Assembly: GCF_024347675.1 (NCBI RefSeq)
Contig: NZ_AP024881.1
Coordinates: 2,418,001-2,482,000 of the forward strand
Direction of reading: 5' to 3'
Source of the DNA: Vibrio ishigakensis
GTDB lineage: Bacteria > Pseudomonadota > Gammaproteobacteria > Enterobacterales > Vibrionaceae
DNA length: 64,000 nucleotides
Below the pieces are notes generated by a model. It had not been told where the DNA came from, made no database searches, and saw only the letters and a program-made list of their open reading frames with translations. The position numbers were made by a program, and so were the translations under genes. This document shows positions 27,091-37,881 of the stretch, in pieces; within the stretch, counting starts at the first letter, position 1, and the number at the start of each line of letters is the position of its first letter.

Positions 27091-29439
27091 TTACCAAGGT
27101 AAAATTTTCTTGAACCAAGGCTTAGCCTGCTCCTCACAGCGCTTAAGTAGCTCTCCCGAGTCATCCCAAACTGGCAATTTATATTGGCTACTGCAATCAA
27201 TGCTTAGGCTGCCATCACTGTTTTGACGATAGCCAAGGGTGCGGATCCCTTTCGGCCACGGCAGGCTCAATACCTCAGGCTCACGCTTACCCAAATAGTC
27301 TGCGTAAACCCGAAGTGCGCCAGAAGATCCTGTAAGGTGCGCGGCCTTATTGTCATCACGCCCCACCCAAAGGGTAACCACCTCACGACCATCTACACCG
27401 ACAAACCAGCTGTCTCGACCATCGTTACTGGTACCGGTTTTTCCCGCTAGCGCATAGGGTGAATAGTTCGCTTTCAGGTAACGGCCTGATCCTTCATTCA
27501 CCACCATCTTCATCGCATAAGTGGCAAGCCAAGCAGCCTGCTCTGGCACCACTTGTTGCGCCTTAGGAAAAGATTGATAGAGGATGTCACCATCTTGGTT
27601 TCGCACCACACGCAGCGCACTCAGTGGCACCTTGCGCCCTGAATTAGTGATGGTTTGATACATCTGCGCCACTTGAATTGGAGTCAGAGAGAATGCCCCA
27701 AGGAACATAGATGGCACAGGACGCACTTCATTCTGCCCAACACCCAGGTCTTCCATCAGGTGCTGCACATTCTTGATCCCTAAGGTCATACCTAGCTTAA
27801 CCGTAGGCACGTTTAGAGAGTGGGCTAATGCGCGATACAGAGGCACATCACCACGGAACTTGCGGTCAAAGTTTCGCGGCGTCCACTCGCTTCCTTTGTT
27901 GCCTTTCAGTGAGATAGGCTCATCTACCAGAGTCGTGGCTAACTGGAATTTCTCTGGCTGCATTAGCGCATCCAAATACACAGCTGGCTTAACCAAGGAG
28001 CCAATTTGCCTTGAAGCACTCAAGGCGCGGTTAAAGCCATCGAAGCCTGTACGTCTGCCACCTACCATGGCGCGGATCTCGCCGGTCTGGCGATCCACTG
28101 CAATGGCTGCCGCTTCCAAATCTGAAGGCGCACCTTTCTCAAGACGAGGCAAGGTTTCGCGTACTGATCTCTCTAGCATGGTCTGAGAAACAGGATCCAG
28201 AGTAGTGAAGAGCCTCAAGCCTTGGTGCTGCTCAAAGCTGTCCCCTAGATTCTGTTTCAGCTCACGAGTTAGCTGCTGAAAATATGCTGGCTGACGACTG
28301 GCAATGTGCGGATTCTCTTGCAAATCAAGGTCACGACTGATGGCTTGTTGATATTGGTCTGCATTGAGTGTGCCCTGTTCAAACAACAGTTTGAGGATAA
28401 GGTCGCGACGCTCTTTAGCACGTTCTGGATTACGAACCGGATTGTAGTAAGAAGGCCCTTTAACCAAACCCACCAGCATCGCCAATTGATCTAAGCGAAG
28501 CTCTTCCACCGGCTGACCAAAGTAGAAACGAGCCCCCAGACCAAAGCCATGGATGGCCTGCCCTGCACTTTGTCCCAGATACACCTCATTAAGATAGGCC
28601 TCTAGGATGCGGTCTTTGTCGTATTTGTGGTCGATAATAAGGGCAATCAGCGCCTCACGGACTTTACGCCATAGAGTTTTCTCGCGGCTTAGGAATAGGT
28701 TTTTACTTAGCTGTTGGGTCAAGGTACTGCCACCCTGCACCGCTCTACCTGCTTTGAGGTTGGCAACGAAGGCACGTCCAATGGCAGTAGGAGAAACCCC
28801 ATCGTGCTGATAGAAATCTCTGTCTTCGGTAGTCAGCAGTGCATCTACCAAGAATTCGGGATACTGCTCACGAGGCACAAACAACCTCTGCTCCACCACA
28901 TCCTTTTCCAGCATACCCAACATCTTTGGCTCGAGACGAAGGAAACCTAGCTCACCTCCTGAATCTAAAGAGCGAATACTTCGAATGCTGTTGCTATCAA
29001 AGGTAAGCATCACATGACGCTCAGGCTCGGGACCATCTTGGAACTCAAACGGACGACGGATAAGCTCAATCTTGGTGCTCGAGGCGGAGTATTCGCCTGC
29101 AAACTTAGGGTCTCGTACTTTGCGATACTTGAGCACGTCGAGCTCTTTGAGCATTTGAGAATGAGTGATCTCTGTACCTGGGGCTAGGTTAAGCACGCGA
29201 GCGTAAACTACGGTAGGCAGGTCAAATAACTGCCCCTCGAAGCGGCGCTCCACCACGGTATTTAGATAGAAAATCACGAACACCAACACCGCAACACCTA
29301 CAAGTGCGAGCTTCCAACCTATGCTCCATAGCTTGCGCCAGATACTTGGCTTGTTACGTTTTTTCGGCGCACTTTTACGTGGCTGAGCTTTCTTTGGCGC
29401 TGCCTTGCGCTTGGTTGTAGTGGTTTGCTTCTTTGTCAC
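27091..29439 (-). CDS. mrcB: Penicillin-binding protein 1B, bifunctional peptidoglycan synthase
   Basis: 782 aa. Very basic cytoplasmic tail (about 1-33), one membrane anchor (about 36-60), UB2H-like region for LpoB contact, GT51 glycosyltransferase with EDRDFYQHDG and GGSTLTQQLSKN, then the transpeptidase: SxxK with S481 in GSLVKP, SLN and KTGTSND motifs. It polymerises and cross-links peptidoglycan at the periplasmic face. The gene is 13 bases after hrpB on the same strand, as in many gammaproteobacteria. Confidence 0.96.
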   Translation of the reverse strand: MTKKQTTTTKRKAAPKKAQPRKSAPKKRNKPSIWRKLWSIGWKLALVGVAVLVFVIFYLNTVVERRFEGQLFDLPTVVYARVLNLAPGTEITHSQMLKELDVLKYRKVRDPKFAGEYSASSTKIELIRRPFEFQDGPEPERHVMLTFDSNSIRSIRSLDSGGELGFLRLEPKMLGMLEKDVVEQRLFVPREQYPEFLVDALLTTEDRDFYQHDGVSPTAIGRAFVANLKAGRAVQGGSTLTQQLSKNLFLSREKTLWRKVREALIALIIDHKYDKDRILEAYLNEVYLGQSAGQAIHGFGLGARFYFGQPVEELRLDQLAMLVGLVKGPSYYNPVRNPERAKERRDLILKLLFEQGTLNADQYQQAISRDLDLQENPHIASRQPAYFQQLTRELKQNLGDSFEQHQGLRLFTTLDPVSQTMLERSVRETLPRLEKGAPSDLEAAAIAVDRQTGEIRAMVGGRRTGFDGFNRALSASRQIGSLVKPAVYLDALMQPEKFQLATTLVDEPISLKGNKGSEWTPRNFDRKFRGDVPLYRALAHSLNVPTVKLGMTLGIKNVQHLMEDLGVGQNEVRPVPSMFLGAFSLTPIQVAQMYQTITNSGRKVPLSALRVVRNQDGDILYQSFPKAQQVVPEQAAWLATYAMKMVVNEGSGRYLKANYSPYALAGKTGTSNDGRDSWFVGVDGREVVTLWVGRDDNKAAHLTGSSGALRVYADYLGKREPEVLSLPWPKGIRTLGYRQNSDGSLSIDCSSQYKLPVWDDSGELLKRCEEQAKPWFKKILPW

Positions 29440-29452
29440 TGTGAACTTCCAA

Positions 29453-31933
29453 TCACTTCGAATTTAGTTGACGCTTGGTTTTACTGGTTGCTACATGGGT
29501 AGCTGGGTCATCGGGCCAAGGATGCTTGGGATAACGCCCCTTCATCTCTTTTTGCACCTCTATGTAGGCGCCACTCCAAAAACCGGCGAGGTCTTGGGTC
29601 ACTTGCAGTGGTCTTTGGGCTGGAGATAACAGTTCTAGAGTTACCTTGACTCGACCACCTGCCACAGTAGGAGAACTTGGCTGACCAAACATCTCCTGCA
29701 TCTTTACTGATAGTTTCGGTGACTGACCGACCTGATACTCCAGCCTCTTGCTAGCACCGCTCGGTACCGTCAGTTTTACCGGCAATAGTTTGTCTATGTC
29801 TTGATTTAACGGCCAGCCAAGATGCGCATTTAATATCTCAAGCATATTTAGTTTTTTCAGCTCTTTAAGGGAGCGGATAGAGTTGAGATACGGCTCAAGC
29901 CATGTATCTAGGTTCTCGACTAACGCTTGACTGCTCCAATCAGGCCAACCCATCTCAGGTAGCCACTCACTCGCGCACATTACTCGAGTCTGCAGACTAA
30001 GGGATGCGTCACTCCACGGAAGCGTATCCAGACCTTGCTGAGTGATATAATCAAGCACACCGCGTTTGATGAGCTCATCATCAATCTCGCTATTTGGGAT
30101 CAGCTCTCGACTTAAAATCAAGGCGCCAAAGCGAGTCTGCTTCTCCCCGCGCATCCCCTGCTTATCTTGGTCCCAAACGACGCAGGTATGTTTCTCTAGC
30201 TTGTGATGCTGCTCTAACATGGCTTGGTTGAAAGGCGCGGCTAACAGCACACGGCTATCGGCTTGCTTGCCCCGTTGAACATTTGCTACCACCAGCATCT
30301 GCTCTCGGTTAAGAGAGCTTAACTCATCAATAAACGTGCCCAAGCCAGAGGCCAATCTGTAGGTATTGCTATCTTTACCCCGTTTAATTGCCACTCGGTC
30401 TGGATAACCAAAGCTAAGACATAGTCCCAATTTAGATAGCTGTACTTGCTGTGCTTGATACTTAGCCCCAATGCGCTCAGCTAAACTGTTGGCTCGAGTC
30501 TGCAGTCGCTTCTGATAACTGTGTTTACCCTGAGTAAACAAAAGTACCTGAGATTGCAGGTCATCATTGTTACGCATTGGCTCTTCCGAAACCACGGCGC
30601 AGGCAATCGCTGTAGAACGAACTTCCTGTGGCGCCCTTAACAGTATGGCCGCCAGTCTCGGTTCTAAGCCTAAGTGTAGGGCTCGCTCACCTTCTTGAGT
30701 CAACGAATGGTCAGAAGCGAGTAAACTTAATCTCTTGAGCAGTTCTTGCGCACATTTCTCGGCTGCATCGCTAGGTTTATCAAGCCATTGCAGTTCACTC
30801 AGTTGTCTAGCCCCCCAACCGCTCGCCTCAAGTAACAGAGAAGAAAGGTCACTTCGCAGTATCTCAGGAGGCGTATGAAAGGCACTTTGATTAAACTGAG
30901 ATTCAGAGTAAAGCCTCAGACAAATACCCGCTTGGGTACGACCGGCACGACCGGCTCTCTGGATAGCTGACGATTGAGAAATACGCTTTTGCTCGAGCTT
31001 AGTCACGCCACTGGCAATATCAAAGCTGCTTTGATTCTCAAGCCCGCTATCTATCACCATACGCACCCCATCGATAGTCAACGAGGTTTCAGCGATATTG
31101 GTGGTCAAAACCAGCTTACGGCTCCCCTCTATTGCAGGACGAATCGCCGCCTGTTGCACCTTAAAATCCAAGCTGCCATGAAGAGGCAAGACGGACATAT
31201 CTTGTGGCAGTTCTGGATGAGAGGTTAACTGCTCCAAACAAGCGTTGATAAGACCTACACTTGGCAGAAATACCAGAGCAGAGCCGATTTCTTGATTGAC
31301 TAGCTTTAGGGTCTGTTTGCAGATATGGGAAATAAGGCTAGCGTTTGCCGGAAGCGCGGCATATTTCTGTTCGATAGGGAAGGTGCGCCCTTCGGATTCC
31401 AACACTAGAGCATCCGGTAACAAAGTATCTAAACCGAGCTGATCTAGAGTTGCAGACATCACCATCAGCTTGAGCTCTTCGTTAAAAACCTGCTGAACTT
31501 CCAGAGCTAGGGCAAGACCAAGGTCAGCGTGCAGACTGCGCTCATGAAATTCATCAAAGATGATCATGCTAATGCCCGAGAGCTCAGGGTCTGACTGTAT
31601 CATTCGCGTCAGTATTCCCTCGGTCACTATCTCCAGTTTTGTCTCTTTAGAGACCTTCGACTCTCCGCGGATGCGATAACCTACTCTCTGCCCAGTTTTT
31701 TCATCGAGCTGAGAAGCTAGGAAAGTGGCAATGCTTTTGGCCGCCAGCCTTCTAGGCTCAAGCATAATTATCTTGCCCTCAAGCTTTGCGTTTAGTAGCA
31801 ATTGAAGTGGCAGGTAGGTTGACTTACCCGCCCCTGGTGGAGCCTTAATCACAAACTGATTTTGTGTAGGAATTGCCTGAAGAAGAGGAGAAATTATCTC
31901 CGCTATGGGAAGAGAGCTTTGAGCTTGTGTCAC
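29453..31933 (-). CDS. hrpB: ATP-dependent RNA helicase HrpB (DExH family)
   Basis: 826 aa from a GTG start. Helicase motifs in order: Walker [10 protein letters not shown] near residue 32, motif II DEFH in [10 protein letters not shown], motif III SAT, motif [10 protein letters not shown]. The HA2-like and HrpB-specific C-terminal domains end with the expected [20 protein letters not shown] signature. The family's cellular role is poorly defined. It is divergent from sfsA, with 57 bases between start codons, and upstream of mrcB. Confidence 0.94.
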   Translation of the reverse strand: MTQAQSSLPIAEIISPLLQAIPTQNQFVIKAPPGAGKSTYLPLQLLLNAKLEGKIIMLEPRRLAAKSIATFLASQLDEKTGQRVGYRIRGESKVSKETKLEIVTEGILTRMIQSDPELSGISMIIFDEFHERSLHADLGLALALEVQQVFNEELKLMVMSATLDQLGLDTLLPDALVLESEGRTFPIEQKYAALPANASLISHICKQTLKLVNQEIGSALVFLPSVGLINACLEQLTSHPELPQDMSVLPLHGSLDFKVQQAAIRPAIEGSRKLVLTTNIAETSLTIDGVRMVIDSGLENQSSFDIASGVTKLEQKRISQSSAIQRAGRAGRTQAGICLRLYSESQFNQSAFHTPPEILRSDLSSLLLEASGWGARQLSELQWLDKPSDAAEKCAQELLKRLSLLASDHSLTQEGERALHLGLEPRLAAILLRAPQEVRSTAIACAVVSEEPMRNNDDLQSQVLLFTQGKHSYQKRLQTRANSLAERIGAKYQAQQVQLSKLGLCLSFGYPDRVAIKRGKDSNTYRLASGLGTFIDELSSLNREQMLVVANVQRGKQADSRVLLAAPFNQAMLEQHHKLEKHTCVVWDQDKQGMRGEKQTRFGALILSRELIPNSEIDDELIKRGVLDYITQQGLDTLPWSDASLSLQTRVMCASEWLPEMGWPDWSSQALVENLDTWLEPYLNSIRSLKELKKLNMLEILNAHLGWPLNQDIDKLLPVKLTVPSGASKRLEYQVGQSPKLSVKMQEMFGQPSSPTVAGGRVKVTLELLSPAQRPLQVTQDLAGFWSGAYIEVQKEMKGRYPKHPWPDDPATHVATSKTKRQLNSK

Positions 31934-31990
31934 GCAGTGCGCCTATGCCAAGATGTCCGTTTTCGACAATTCTACTCAAAAGCGATAGAA

Positions 31991-32707
31991 ATGGAATTTT
32001 CCCCACCACTGAAAAGTGGCATTTTGATAAAACGCTATAAGCGCTTCCTTGCAAATCTCACCCTAGATTCCGGAGAAGAGCTCACTATCCACTGTGCCAA
32101 TACTGGCGCAATGACGGGATGCGCTGAACCTGGCAGTAAGGTGTGGTTCTCTACCTCTGACAATCCAAAACGCAAATATCCAAATAGTTGGGAGGTAACA
32201 GAAACGCCTGCCGGACATAAGATCTGCGTGAATACAATTAGAGCAAACACACTAGCGGTGGAAGCTATCCAAAACGGCATCATTTCTGAGTTGTCTGACT
32301 ATGCCGAGCTGAAAACTGAACAAAAATACGGCAAAGAGAACAGTCGTATCGATATAAAGCTCACGGATGACGCAAAGGACGATTGCTATGTAGAAGTAAA
32401 AAGCGTTACCTTGCTTAGCGACCCAGAATCTGGGTTGGGACAGTTTCCGGATGCAGTGACGACTCGCGGGCAAAAACACCTACGAGAACTGAGTGAACTT
32501 GCTAAAAGTGGTCAAAGGGCAGTACTTTTATTTATTGTTTTGCATTCTGGGATTGAAAAAGTTTCCCCTGCGCTCCATATAGATGAGCGATATGCGAAAT
32601 TGTTAAACCAAGCCCAAAAATCCGGCGTAGAAATTCTCTGCTACAAAGCGGACATAACTGTGAATGATGTAAAGATCTCTCACAATTTACCGTTTTTCGA
32701 CGCATAA
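31991..32707 (+). CDS. sfsA: SfsA, DNA/RNA nuclease family protein
   Basis: 238 aa from ATG 31991, whose product starts [10 protein letters not shown] like E. coli SfsA; the open extension back to 31862 lies inside hrpB and is not used. Conserved features: [23 protein letters not shown], and the nuclease-like core [11 protein letters not shown] with [16 protein letters not shown]. Originally described as a sugar fermentation stimulation factor; the fold is that of a PD-(D/E)XK nuclease with an OB domain. It precedes dksA, as in E. coli. Confidence 0.93.
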   Translation: MEFSPPLKSGILIKRYKRFLANLTLDSGEELTIHCANTGAMTGCAEPGSKVWFSTSDNPKRKYPNSWEVTETPAGHKICVNTIRANTLAVEAIQNGIISELSDYAELKTEQKYGKENSRIDIKLTDDAKDDCYVEVKSVTLLSDPESGLGQFPDAVTTRGQKHLRELSELAKSGQRAVLLFIVLHSGIEKVSPALHIDERYAKLLNQAQKSGVEILCYKADITVNDVKISHNLPFFDA

Positions 32708-32848
32708 ACTGACGATATGTTCACACTTATTCGTACAGATTCGGAAGCAACATCGGAGTTATGTTGCCTACTAAAGGACTTTTTGGTATAGATACCCGCC
32801 TTAAAATTGAGCCTTTAAAGCTCAACAAGGTTAGTTAGGAGATGCGGT

Positions 32849-33289
32849 ATGCCAGAATCTAAGAAAAAAGCGCTAGGCATTCTAGCCATAGCAGGCGTTG
32901 AGCCGTACCAAGAAAAAGCTGGTGAAGAGTACATGTCACCAGAGCAAGTGGCTCACTTTACAAAAATTCTAGAAGCGTGGCGCGACCAGCTACGTGAAGA
33001 AGTTGAACGCACAGTAGTTCACATGCAAGACGAAGCTGCAAACTTCCCAGATCCAGTAGACCGCGCGTCTCAGGAAGAAGAATTCAGCCTAGAACTTCGT
33101 AACCGTGAGCGTCGCTTGATCAAGAAGATCGAGAAGACTCTAAACAAGATCGAAGAAGACGAGTTTGGTTTCTGTGACTCTTGTGGTGTTGAAATCGGTA
33201 TTCGCCGTCTTGAAGCTCGCCCAACAGCGGATCTTTGCATCGACTGCAAGACCCTAGCGGAGCTTAAAGAAAAGCAGATGCAAGGTTAA
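32849..33289 (+). CDS. dksA: RNA polymerase-binding transcription factor DksA
   Basis: 146 aa. The coiled-coil arm carries the acidic tip D68, D71 and A73 in [10 protein letters not shown], which enters the polymerase secondary channel and works with ppGpp. The zinc finger uses C109, C112, C130 and C133. GGAGATG lies upstream of ATG 32849. It is followed by a UUCG-loop terminator. The 141-base gap after sfsA should hold its own promoter. Confidence 0.97.
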   Translation: MPESKKKALGILAIAGVEPYQEKAGEEYMSPEQVAHFTKILEAWRDQLREEVERTVVHMQDEAANFPDPVDRASQEEEFSLELRNRERRLIKKIEKTLNKIEEDEFGFCDSCGVEIGIRRLEARPTADLCIDCKTLAELKEKQMQG

Positions 33290-33321
33290 TTCGACTAAAC
33301 TACTAGTCAGTTAGATTTCAT

Positions 33322-33344
33322 AAGGGAGCTTCGGCTCCCTTTTT
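33322..33344 (+). terminator. Terminator of dksA
   Basis: GGGAGC-TTCG-GCTCCC tetraloop hairpin followed by five Ts, 33 bases after the dksA stop. Confidence 0.92.
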
Positions 33345-33357
33345 CGGTTAAGACTTT

Positions 33358-34242
33358 ATGACTCAATATGTTGGACGATTCGCTCCCTCTCCCTCAGGTC
33401 CGCTTCATTTCGGCTCCCTTGTAGCCGCCCTTGGTAGCTACTTTCAGGCCAAATCTCAAAACGGTAAATGGCTGGTACGCATCGAAGACCTGGATCCACC
33501 TCGTGAAATGGTGGGCGCCAGCGAGCTTATCCTTGAATCACTAAAAGCCTATCATCTAAATTGGGATGGCGAGGTGATCTACCAGAGCAATCGCCACCAT
33601 AGATATCAGCAGCAGATCGACAACTGGATCGGGAAAGGGCAAGCCTACTACTGCCAGTGCACGCGCAAGCAGATCAAAGCAGATGGCGGATTTTATCTTG
33701 GTCACTGTCGAGATAAAGGATTAGATGAGGGTGCTGTACGCATCAAGGTAGAAACAGGCGTTACCGAATTTAACGACCTCAAGCATGGCTCCATTGCCAT
33801 ACCGCAAGCCATCGCCGAGGAAGACTATATCGTTAAACGCCGTGACGGCCTTTTTGCCTATAACCTAGCGGTTGTGCTGGACGATATAGACCAGGGGGTG
33901 ACCGAGGTAGTGCGAGGTGCAGACCTTATCGAACCGACAGGTCGTCAAATCTCTCTATATCAAATGCTCGGCAAACAGCCGATTAAATATCTACATCTGC
34001 CACTGGCAGTGACAGAGAACGGCGCTAAGCTCTCGAAGCAAAACCATGCCCAACCGATAGATATAGAAAACCCTATTCCTACCCTTTTGCAAGCCATGGC
34101 ATTTTTAGGATTTAACATTCCAGAGGCAATTAAGGGTGCGGAAATTGAGAAAATCATCGCTTGGGGCGAGCAGAACTGGAGCCTAACCCAGTTACCAACT
34201 GAGACAGAGATTACAACTCTGTTCTCAAATAGAGCAAGCTAA
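33358..34242 (+). CDS. gluQ: Glutamyl-Q tRNA(Asp) synthetase
   Basis: 294 aa. A paralogue of the glutamyl-tRNA synthetase catalytic core without the anticodon-binding domain. Class-I signatures: FAPSPSGPLHFGS (HIGH-like) and KLSKQN (KMSKS-like). Zinc-binding residues are in CQCTRKQI and HCRDKG. It attaches glutamate to queuosine in the anticodon of tRNA-Asp. It lies 13 bases after the dksA terminator; in E. coli it depends on readthrough of such a terminator from dksA. Confidence 0.95.
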   Translation: MTQYVGRFAPSPSGPLHFGSLVAALGSYFQAKSQNGKWLVRIEDLDPPREMVGASELILESLKAYHLNWDGEVIYQSNRHHRYQQQIDNWIGKGQAYYCQCTRKQIKADGGFYLGHCRDKGLDEGAVRIKVETGVTEFNDLKHGSIAIPQAIAEEDYIVKRRDGLFAYNLAVVLDDIDQGVTEVVRGADLIEPTGRQISLYQMLGKQPIKYLHLPLAVTENGAKLSKQNHAQPIDIENPIPTLLQAMAFLGFNIPEAIKGAEIEKIIAWGEQNWSLTQLPTETEITTLFSNRAS

Positions 34243-34310
34243 GCTATTATGTGCACCAATTCTTGAGGCTTACTCCCTCTTCATAACCATCAAACATACC
34301 GACAAATTCG

Positions 34311-35672
34311 ATGACAACAGATTTAGATAGCCAAAACTCGATAGGCAAGATCGACCTTAAGATTTATCCTCGAGACAAACACAATATCTCGCGTCAACAC
34401 ATCAGTGAAAACGCACTGAAAGTGCTGTATCGATTGCAAAAAGCGGGTTATGACGCCTATCTAGTAGGTGGTGGTGTACGAGACCTTCTACTGGGTCAAT
34501 CACCAAAAGATTTCGATATCGCTACCAATGCGACTCCAGAGCAGATCAAAGCGACCTTCCGTAACTGTCGACTTATCGGTCGACGTTTCCGTTTGGCACA
34601 CATCATCTTCGGTCGCGATATCATTGAGGTAGCCACCTTCCGTGGTCACCACCAAGAGCCTGAAAAACAAGTTTCTCAGCAGTCTGACCAAGGCATGCTA
34701 CTTCGCGATAACGTGTATGGCACTATTGATGAAGACGCAGAGCGTCGTGATTTCACCATCAATGCCATGTACTACAACATCTCTGACTTCTCTATCCACG
34801 ATTACGCCAACGGTGTTAAGGACCTAGAAGAAGGCATGGTGCGCATGATTGGCGACCCTGAGACCCGCTATCGTGAAGACCCAGTTCGTATGCTTCGTGC
34901 TATCCGTTTCGCTTCTAAGCTAGACATGGATATCAGCTACGAGACCGCAAACCCAATTAACTATCTCGCACCTCTGCTAGCCAGTATTCCAGCCGCTCGT
35001 CTGTACGAAGAATCTCTTAAACTGCTGCAATCGGGTCACGGTCTCGATACCTATGATCTGCTACGTGAGTTCAGCCTATTTGAGCACCTCTTCCCTCAGG
35101 TTTCTGAGTTCTTCACCGAAGAAGAAGAGTCCAAGACCGAGCGCATGATTGAGTTGGTGCTTGAGTCGACCGATGCTCGTCTGGCTGAAGGCAAGCGTGT
35201 AAACCCAGCGTTTATGTTTGCCGCTATGTTGTGGTATCCGGTTGAGGCCTATGCCCATCGTCTAGTAGAAGAGAAGGGAATGACCTTTTACGATGCCATG
35301 ATGACCGCAGGCAACCATGTTCTTGATGAGCAGGTGCGTAGCACAGCGATTCCACGTCGTCATACCGCAACCATCCGCGAGATCTGGCAACTTCAGAGCC
35401 GACTAGAACGCCGCTCAGGCAAGCGTGCATTCCGCCTACTTGAGCTAAACAAGTTCCGCGCTGGCTTTGACTTCTTAGAGATGCGTGGCGAGGTTGAAGG
35501 TGGAGAGATCCAGGCATTAGCTAAATGGTGGCATACCTTCCAGCACTCTGGTCGCAATATGCGTCAGGCAATGGTGACTGACCTTGCTGGCGGAGGCTCA
35601 AAATCAGGCACGCGCCGTCGTCGCTCCTCTAGCAGTCGCAATAAGAAACGCACCAAGAAGCCAAGCCAATGA
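34311..35672 (+). CDS. pcnB: Poly(A) polymerase I
   Basis: 453 aa. Nucleotidyltransferase head motif YLVGGGVRDLLLGQSPKDFDIATNA with catalytic D-x-D, then the RRDFTINAMYYN and RMLRAIRFASKLD motifs of the class-II family. The C-terminus (about 425-453) is arginine/lysine/serine-rich, as in enteric PcnB, and binds RNA. It adds 3' poly(A) tails that promote RNA decay. ATG 34311 was chosen as the first good start. The stop overlaps folK by four bases (ATGA). Confidence 0.95.
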   Translation: MTTDLDSQNSIGKIDLKIYPRDKHNISRQHISENALKVLYRLQKAGYDAYLVGGGVRDLLLGQSPKDFDIATNATPEQIKATFRNCRLIGRRFRLAHIIFGRDIIEVATFRGHHQEPEKQVSQQSDQGMLLRDNVYGTIDEDAERRDFTINAMYYNISDFSIHDYANGVKDLEEGMVRMIGDPETRYREDPVRMLRAIRFASKLDMDISYETANPINYLAPLLASIPAARLYEESLKLLQSGHGLDTYDLLREFSLFEHLFPQVSEFFTEEEESKTERMIELVLESTDARLAEGKRVNPAFMFAAMLWYPVEAYAHRLVEEKGMTFYDAMMTAGNHVLDEQVRSTAIPRRHTATIREIWQLQSRLERRSGKRAFRLLELNKFRAGFDFLEMRGEVEGGEIQALAKWWHTFQHSGRNMRQAMVTDLAGGGSKSGTRRRRSSSSRNKKRTKKPSQ

Positions 35673-36154
35673 TCACCGCTTATATCGCAGTAGGAAGTAA
35701 TTTGGGCGACCCTGTCGCTCAAGCCGAGCTTGCAATCAAAGCCCTAGAAGGCATCCCTAGCACTCGCGTACTTAAAGCATCGTCTCTATACAGTAGCACC
35801 CCTATGGGACCGCAGAATCAGCCCGACTATATCAATGCCGTGGTTAAGATAGAGACCGAGCTAGCACCTTTCGAGCTTTTAGATAATACCCAGAAGATCG
35901 AACTGGAACAGGGGCGAGTACGTAAAGATGAGCGTTGGGGACCGAGAACCCTAGATCTAGATATCTTGCTTTATGGGGAGCAAATCATAGACGAACCAAG
36001 ATTGACCGTACCGCATTACGGCATGAAAGAGCGTGAGTTCGTCCTCTACCCGCTGCAAGAAATCGAACCAAATTTAACACTTCCCGACGGGAGCACACTT
36101 GAGTCTCTAATAGAGAACGTTGATCGAAACGGTCTGCGTGTGTGGGGCGAGTAG
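35669..36154 (+). CDS. folK: 2-amino-4-hydroxy-6-hydroxymethyldihydropteridine pyrophosphokinase (HPPK)
   Basis: 161 aa. It transfers pyrophosphate from ATP to the pterin in folate synthesis. Family motifs: AVGSNLGDP at the N-terminus, GPQNQPDYINAVV and the signature RWGPRTLDLDILLYG with the magnesium-binding D-x-D. It overlaps pcnB by four bases and is followed after 24 bases by panB. The folate and pantothenate genes appear to form one transcript with pcnB. Confidence 0.96.
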   Translation: MITAYIAVGSNLGDPVAQAELAIKALEGIPSTRVLKASSLYSSTPMGPQNQPDYINAVVKIETELAPFELLDNTQKIELEQGRVRKDERWGPRTLDLDILLYGEQIIDEPRLTVPHYGMKEREFVLYPLQEIEPNLTLPDGSTLESLIENVDRNGLRVWGE

Positions 36155-36178
36155 CCACTCCCAAACAAAGGCAATAAA

Positions 36179-36973
36179 ATGAAAAAAGTTACCATTAGCA
36201 CACTTATGAAATGGAAGGCTGAAGGACGTAAATTCGCTTCTTCAACCGCATATGACGCAAGCTTCGCTCAGCTATTTGAACAGCAAGAGATGCCAGTTCT
36301 TTTAGTGGGTGACTCGCTGGGTATGGTTCTACAAGGCAAGCCAGACACACTGCCTGTAACCACAGAAGAAGTGGCGTATCACACTCGCTGTGTGCGCGCT
36401 GGTAGCCCAAACAGCTTGCTAATGGCTGATATGCCATTCATGAGTTACGCAACCCCGGAACACGCATGTATGGAAGCCGCTAAGCTAATGCGCGCTGGCG
36501 CTAACATGGTGAAACTGGAAGGTGGCGCTTGGCTTGTGGAAACCGTACGCAAGCTAACCGAGCGTGCTGTACCTGTATGTGCACACCTAGGCCTTACCCC
36601 ACAATCGGTAAACATCTTTGGTGGTTTCAAGGTTCAAGGTCGCGAGCAAGAGCAAGCAGACCAGATGGTAAAAGACGCACTAGAACTGCAAAACGCAGGT
36701 GCTCAGATCATCTTGCTTGAGTGTGTACCAGCAGCCCTTGCTGAGCGCATCACTAATGTACTGTCTGTACCGGTTATTGGTATCGGCGCAGGCAACGGAA
36801 CCGACGGTCAAATCTTGGTAATGCACGACATGTTTGGCATTTCAGCCAACTATATGCCGAAATTCTCCAAGAACTTCCTAGCCGAAACTGGCGATATGCG
36901 CGCTGCGGTAACCCAATATATCGAAGAAGTGGAAAGCGGTGACTTCCCTAACGCTGACTATACCATTGCGTAG
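36179..36973 (+). CDS. panB: 3-methyl-2-oxobutanoate hydroxymethyltransferase
   Basis: 264 aa, standard length. It makes ketopantoate from ketoisovalerate with methylene-tetrahydrofolate. Motifs: [20 protein letters not shown] (metal aspartate), [10 protein letters not shown], and the C-terminal [15 protein letters not shown]. Eight bases separate it from panC. It uses the folate cofactor whose synthesis involves the preceding folK. Confidence 0.97.
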   Translation: MKKVTISTLMKWKAEGRKFASSTAYDASFAQLFEQQEMPVLLVGDSLGMVLQGKPDTLPVTTEEVAYHTRCVRAGSPNSLLMADMPFMSYATPEHACMEAAKLMRAGANMVKLEGGAWLVETVRKLTERAVPVCAHLGLTPQSVNIFGGFKVQGREQEQADQMVKDALELQNAGAQIILLECVPAALAERITNVLSVPVIGIGAGNGTDGQILVMHDMFGISANYMPKFSKNFLAETGDMRAAVTQYIEEVESGDFPNADYTIA

Positions 36974-36981
36974 GTTCTAAG

Positions 36982-37833
36982 ATGCAAACGGTACAACTTC
37001 CTTGCGAGCTAAGAGCTCAGATCAAAGAATACAAACGCCAAGGCAAGCGCGTTGGTTTTGTTCCAACCATGGGTAACCTTCATCAAGGCCACCTGACTCT
37101 GGTTGAGCGTGCTAAAGAACATGCTGACGTAGTGGTAGTGAGCATCTTTGTAAATCCAATGCAGTTTGGTAACCCAGATGATCTCAACAACTACCCTCGT
37201 ACCCTAGAGCAAGACCTAGCCAAGCTAGAGGCGTTCGGCACGGCTATGGTGTTCACACCAACCCCAGAGGTTATCTATCCTAAAGGGCTTGAAAATCAAA
37301 CCTTTGTTGAAGTGCCAAAGCTATCAAGCATGCTTGAGGGTGCATCGCGTCCAGGTCACTTCCGCGGCGTAGCGACTATCGTGACCAAGCTGTTCAATTT
37401 GGTTCAACCAGATGTGGCGTGCTTTGGTGAGAAAGACTTCCAGCAGGTGGCTGTGATTCGTCAGATGGTTGAAGACCTAGCTATGGATATTGAGATCGTG
37501 CCTGTACCAACGGTACGTGAGCAAGATAACCTTGCCATGAGCTCTCGCAACAACCGTTTGACTGCTGAGGAGCGCGCTATCGCACCAGGCCTGTCAAAGG
37601 TGATGTTTGAGATGGCGGACGAGTTACTCAAAGCCCCTCTTGAGACACAAGCCGTGATTGCAAAGGGTGAACAAGCGATCAAGGCTGCCGGTATGCAGGC
37701 AGATGAACTGTTTATCTGTGATGCTCTCACCCTTACCGAGGTGACCTCAGAAACCGAGGAAGCGGTAATTCTAGTAGCGGCTTTCTTAGGCTCAGTGAGG
37801 CTTATCGACAATACGGTTGTTAAGCTAGCGTAA
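36982..37833 (+). CDS. panC: Pantothenate synthetase
   Basis: 283 aa. It condenses pantoate and beta-alanine with ATP. Nucleotidylyltransferase HxGH motif in [29 protein letters not shown] and the flexible MSSRN loop are all present. It is the last gene of the pcnB-folK-panB-panC set and is followed by a perfect-palindrome terminator. panD is not in the window. Confidence 0.97.
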   Translation: MQTVQLPCELRAQIKEYKRQGKRVGFVPTMGNLHQGHLTLVERAKEHADVVVVSIFVNPMQFGNPDDLNNYPRTLEQDLAKLEAFGTAMVFTPTPEVIYPKGLENQTFVEVPKLSSMLEGASRPGHFRGVATIVTKLFNLVQPDVACFGEKDFQQVAVIRQMVEDLAMDIEIVPVPTVREQDNLAMSSRNNRLTAEERAIAPGLSKVMFEMADELLKAPLETQAVIAKGEQAIKAAGMQADELFICDALTLTEVTSETEEAVILVAAFLGSVRLIDNTVVKLA

Positions 37834-37847
37834 CGCGCACCAGCATT

Positions 37848-37878
37848 AAAAAGGGCAGTCAATTGACTGCCCTTTTTT
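37848..37878. terminator. Bidirectional terminator between panC and yadH
   Basis: AAAAGGGCAGTCA followed directly by its complement around the centre AATT, then six Ts. It serves the convergent panC and yadH ends. Confidence 0.92.
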
Positions 37879-37881
37879 GTA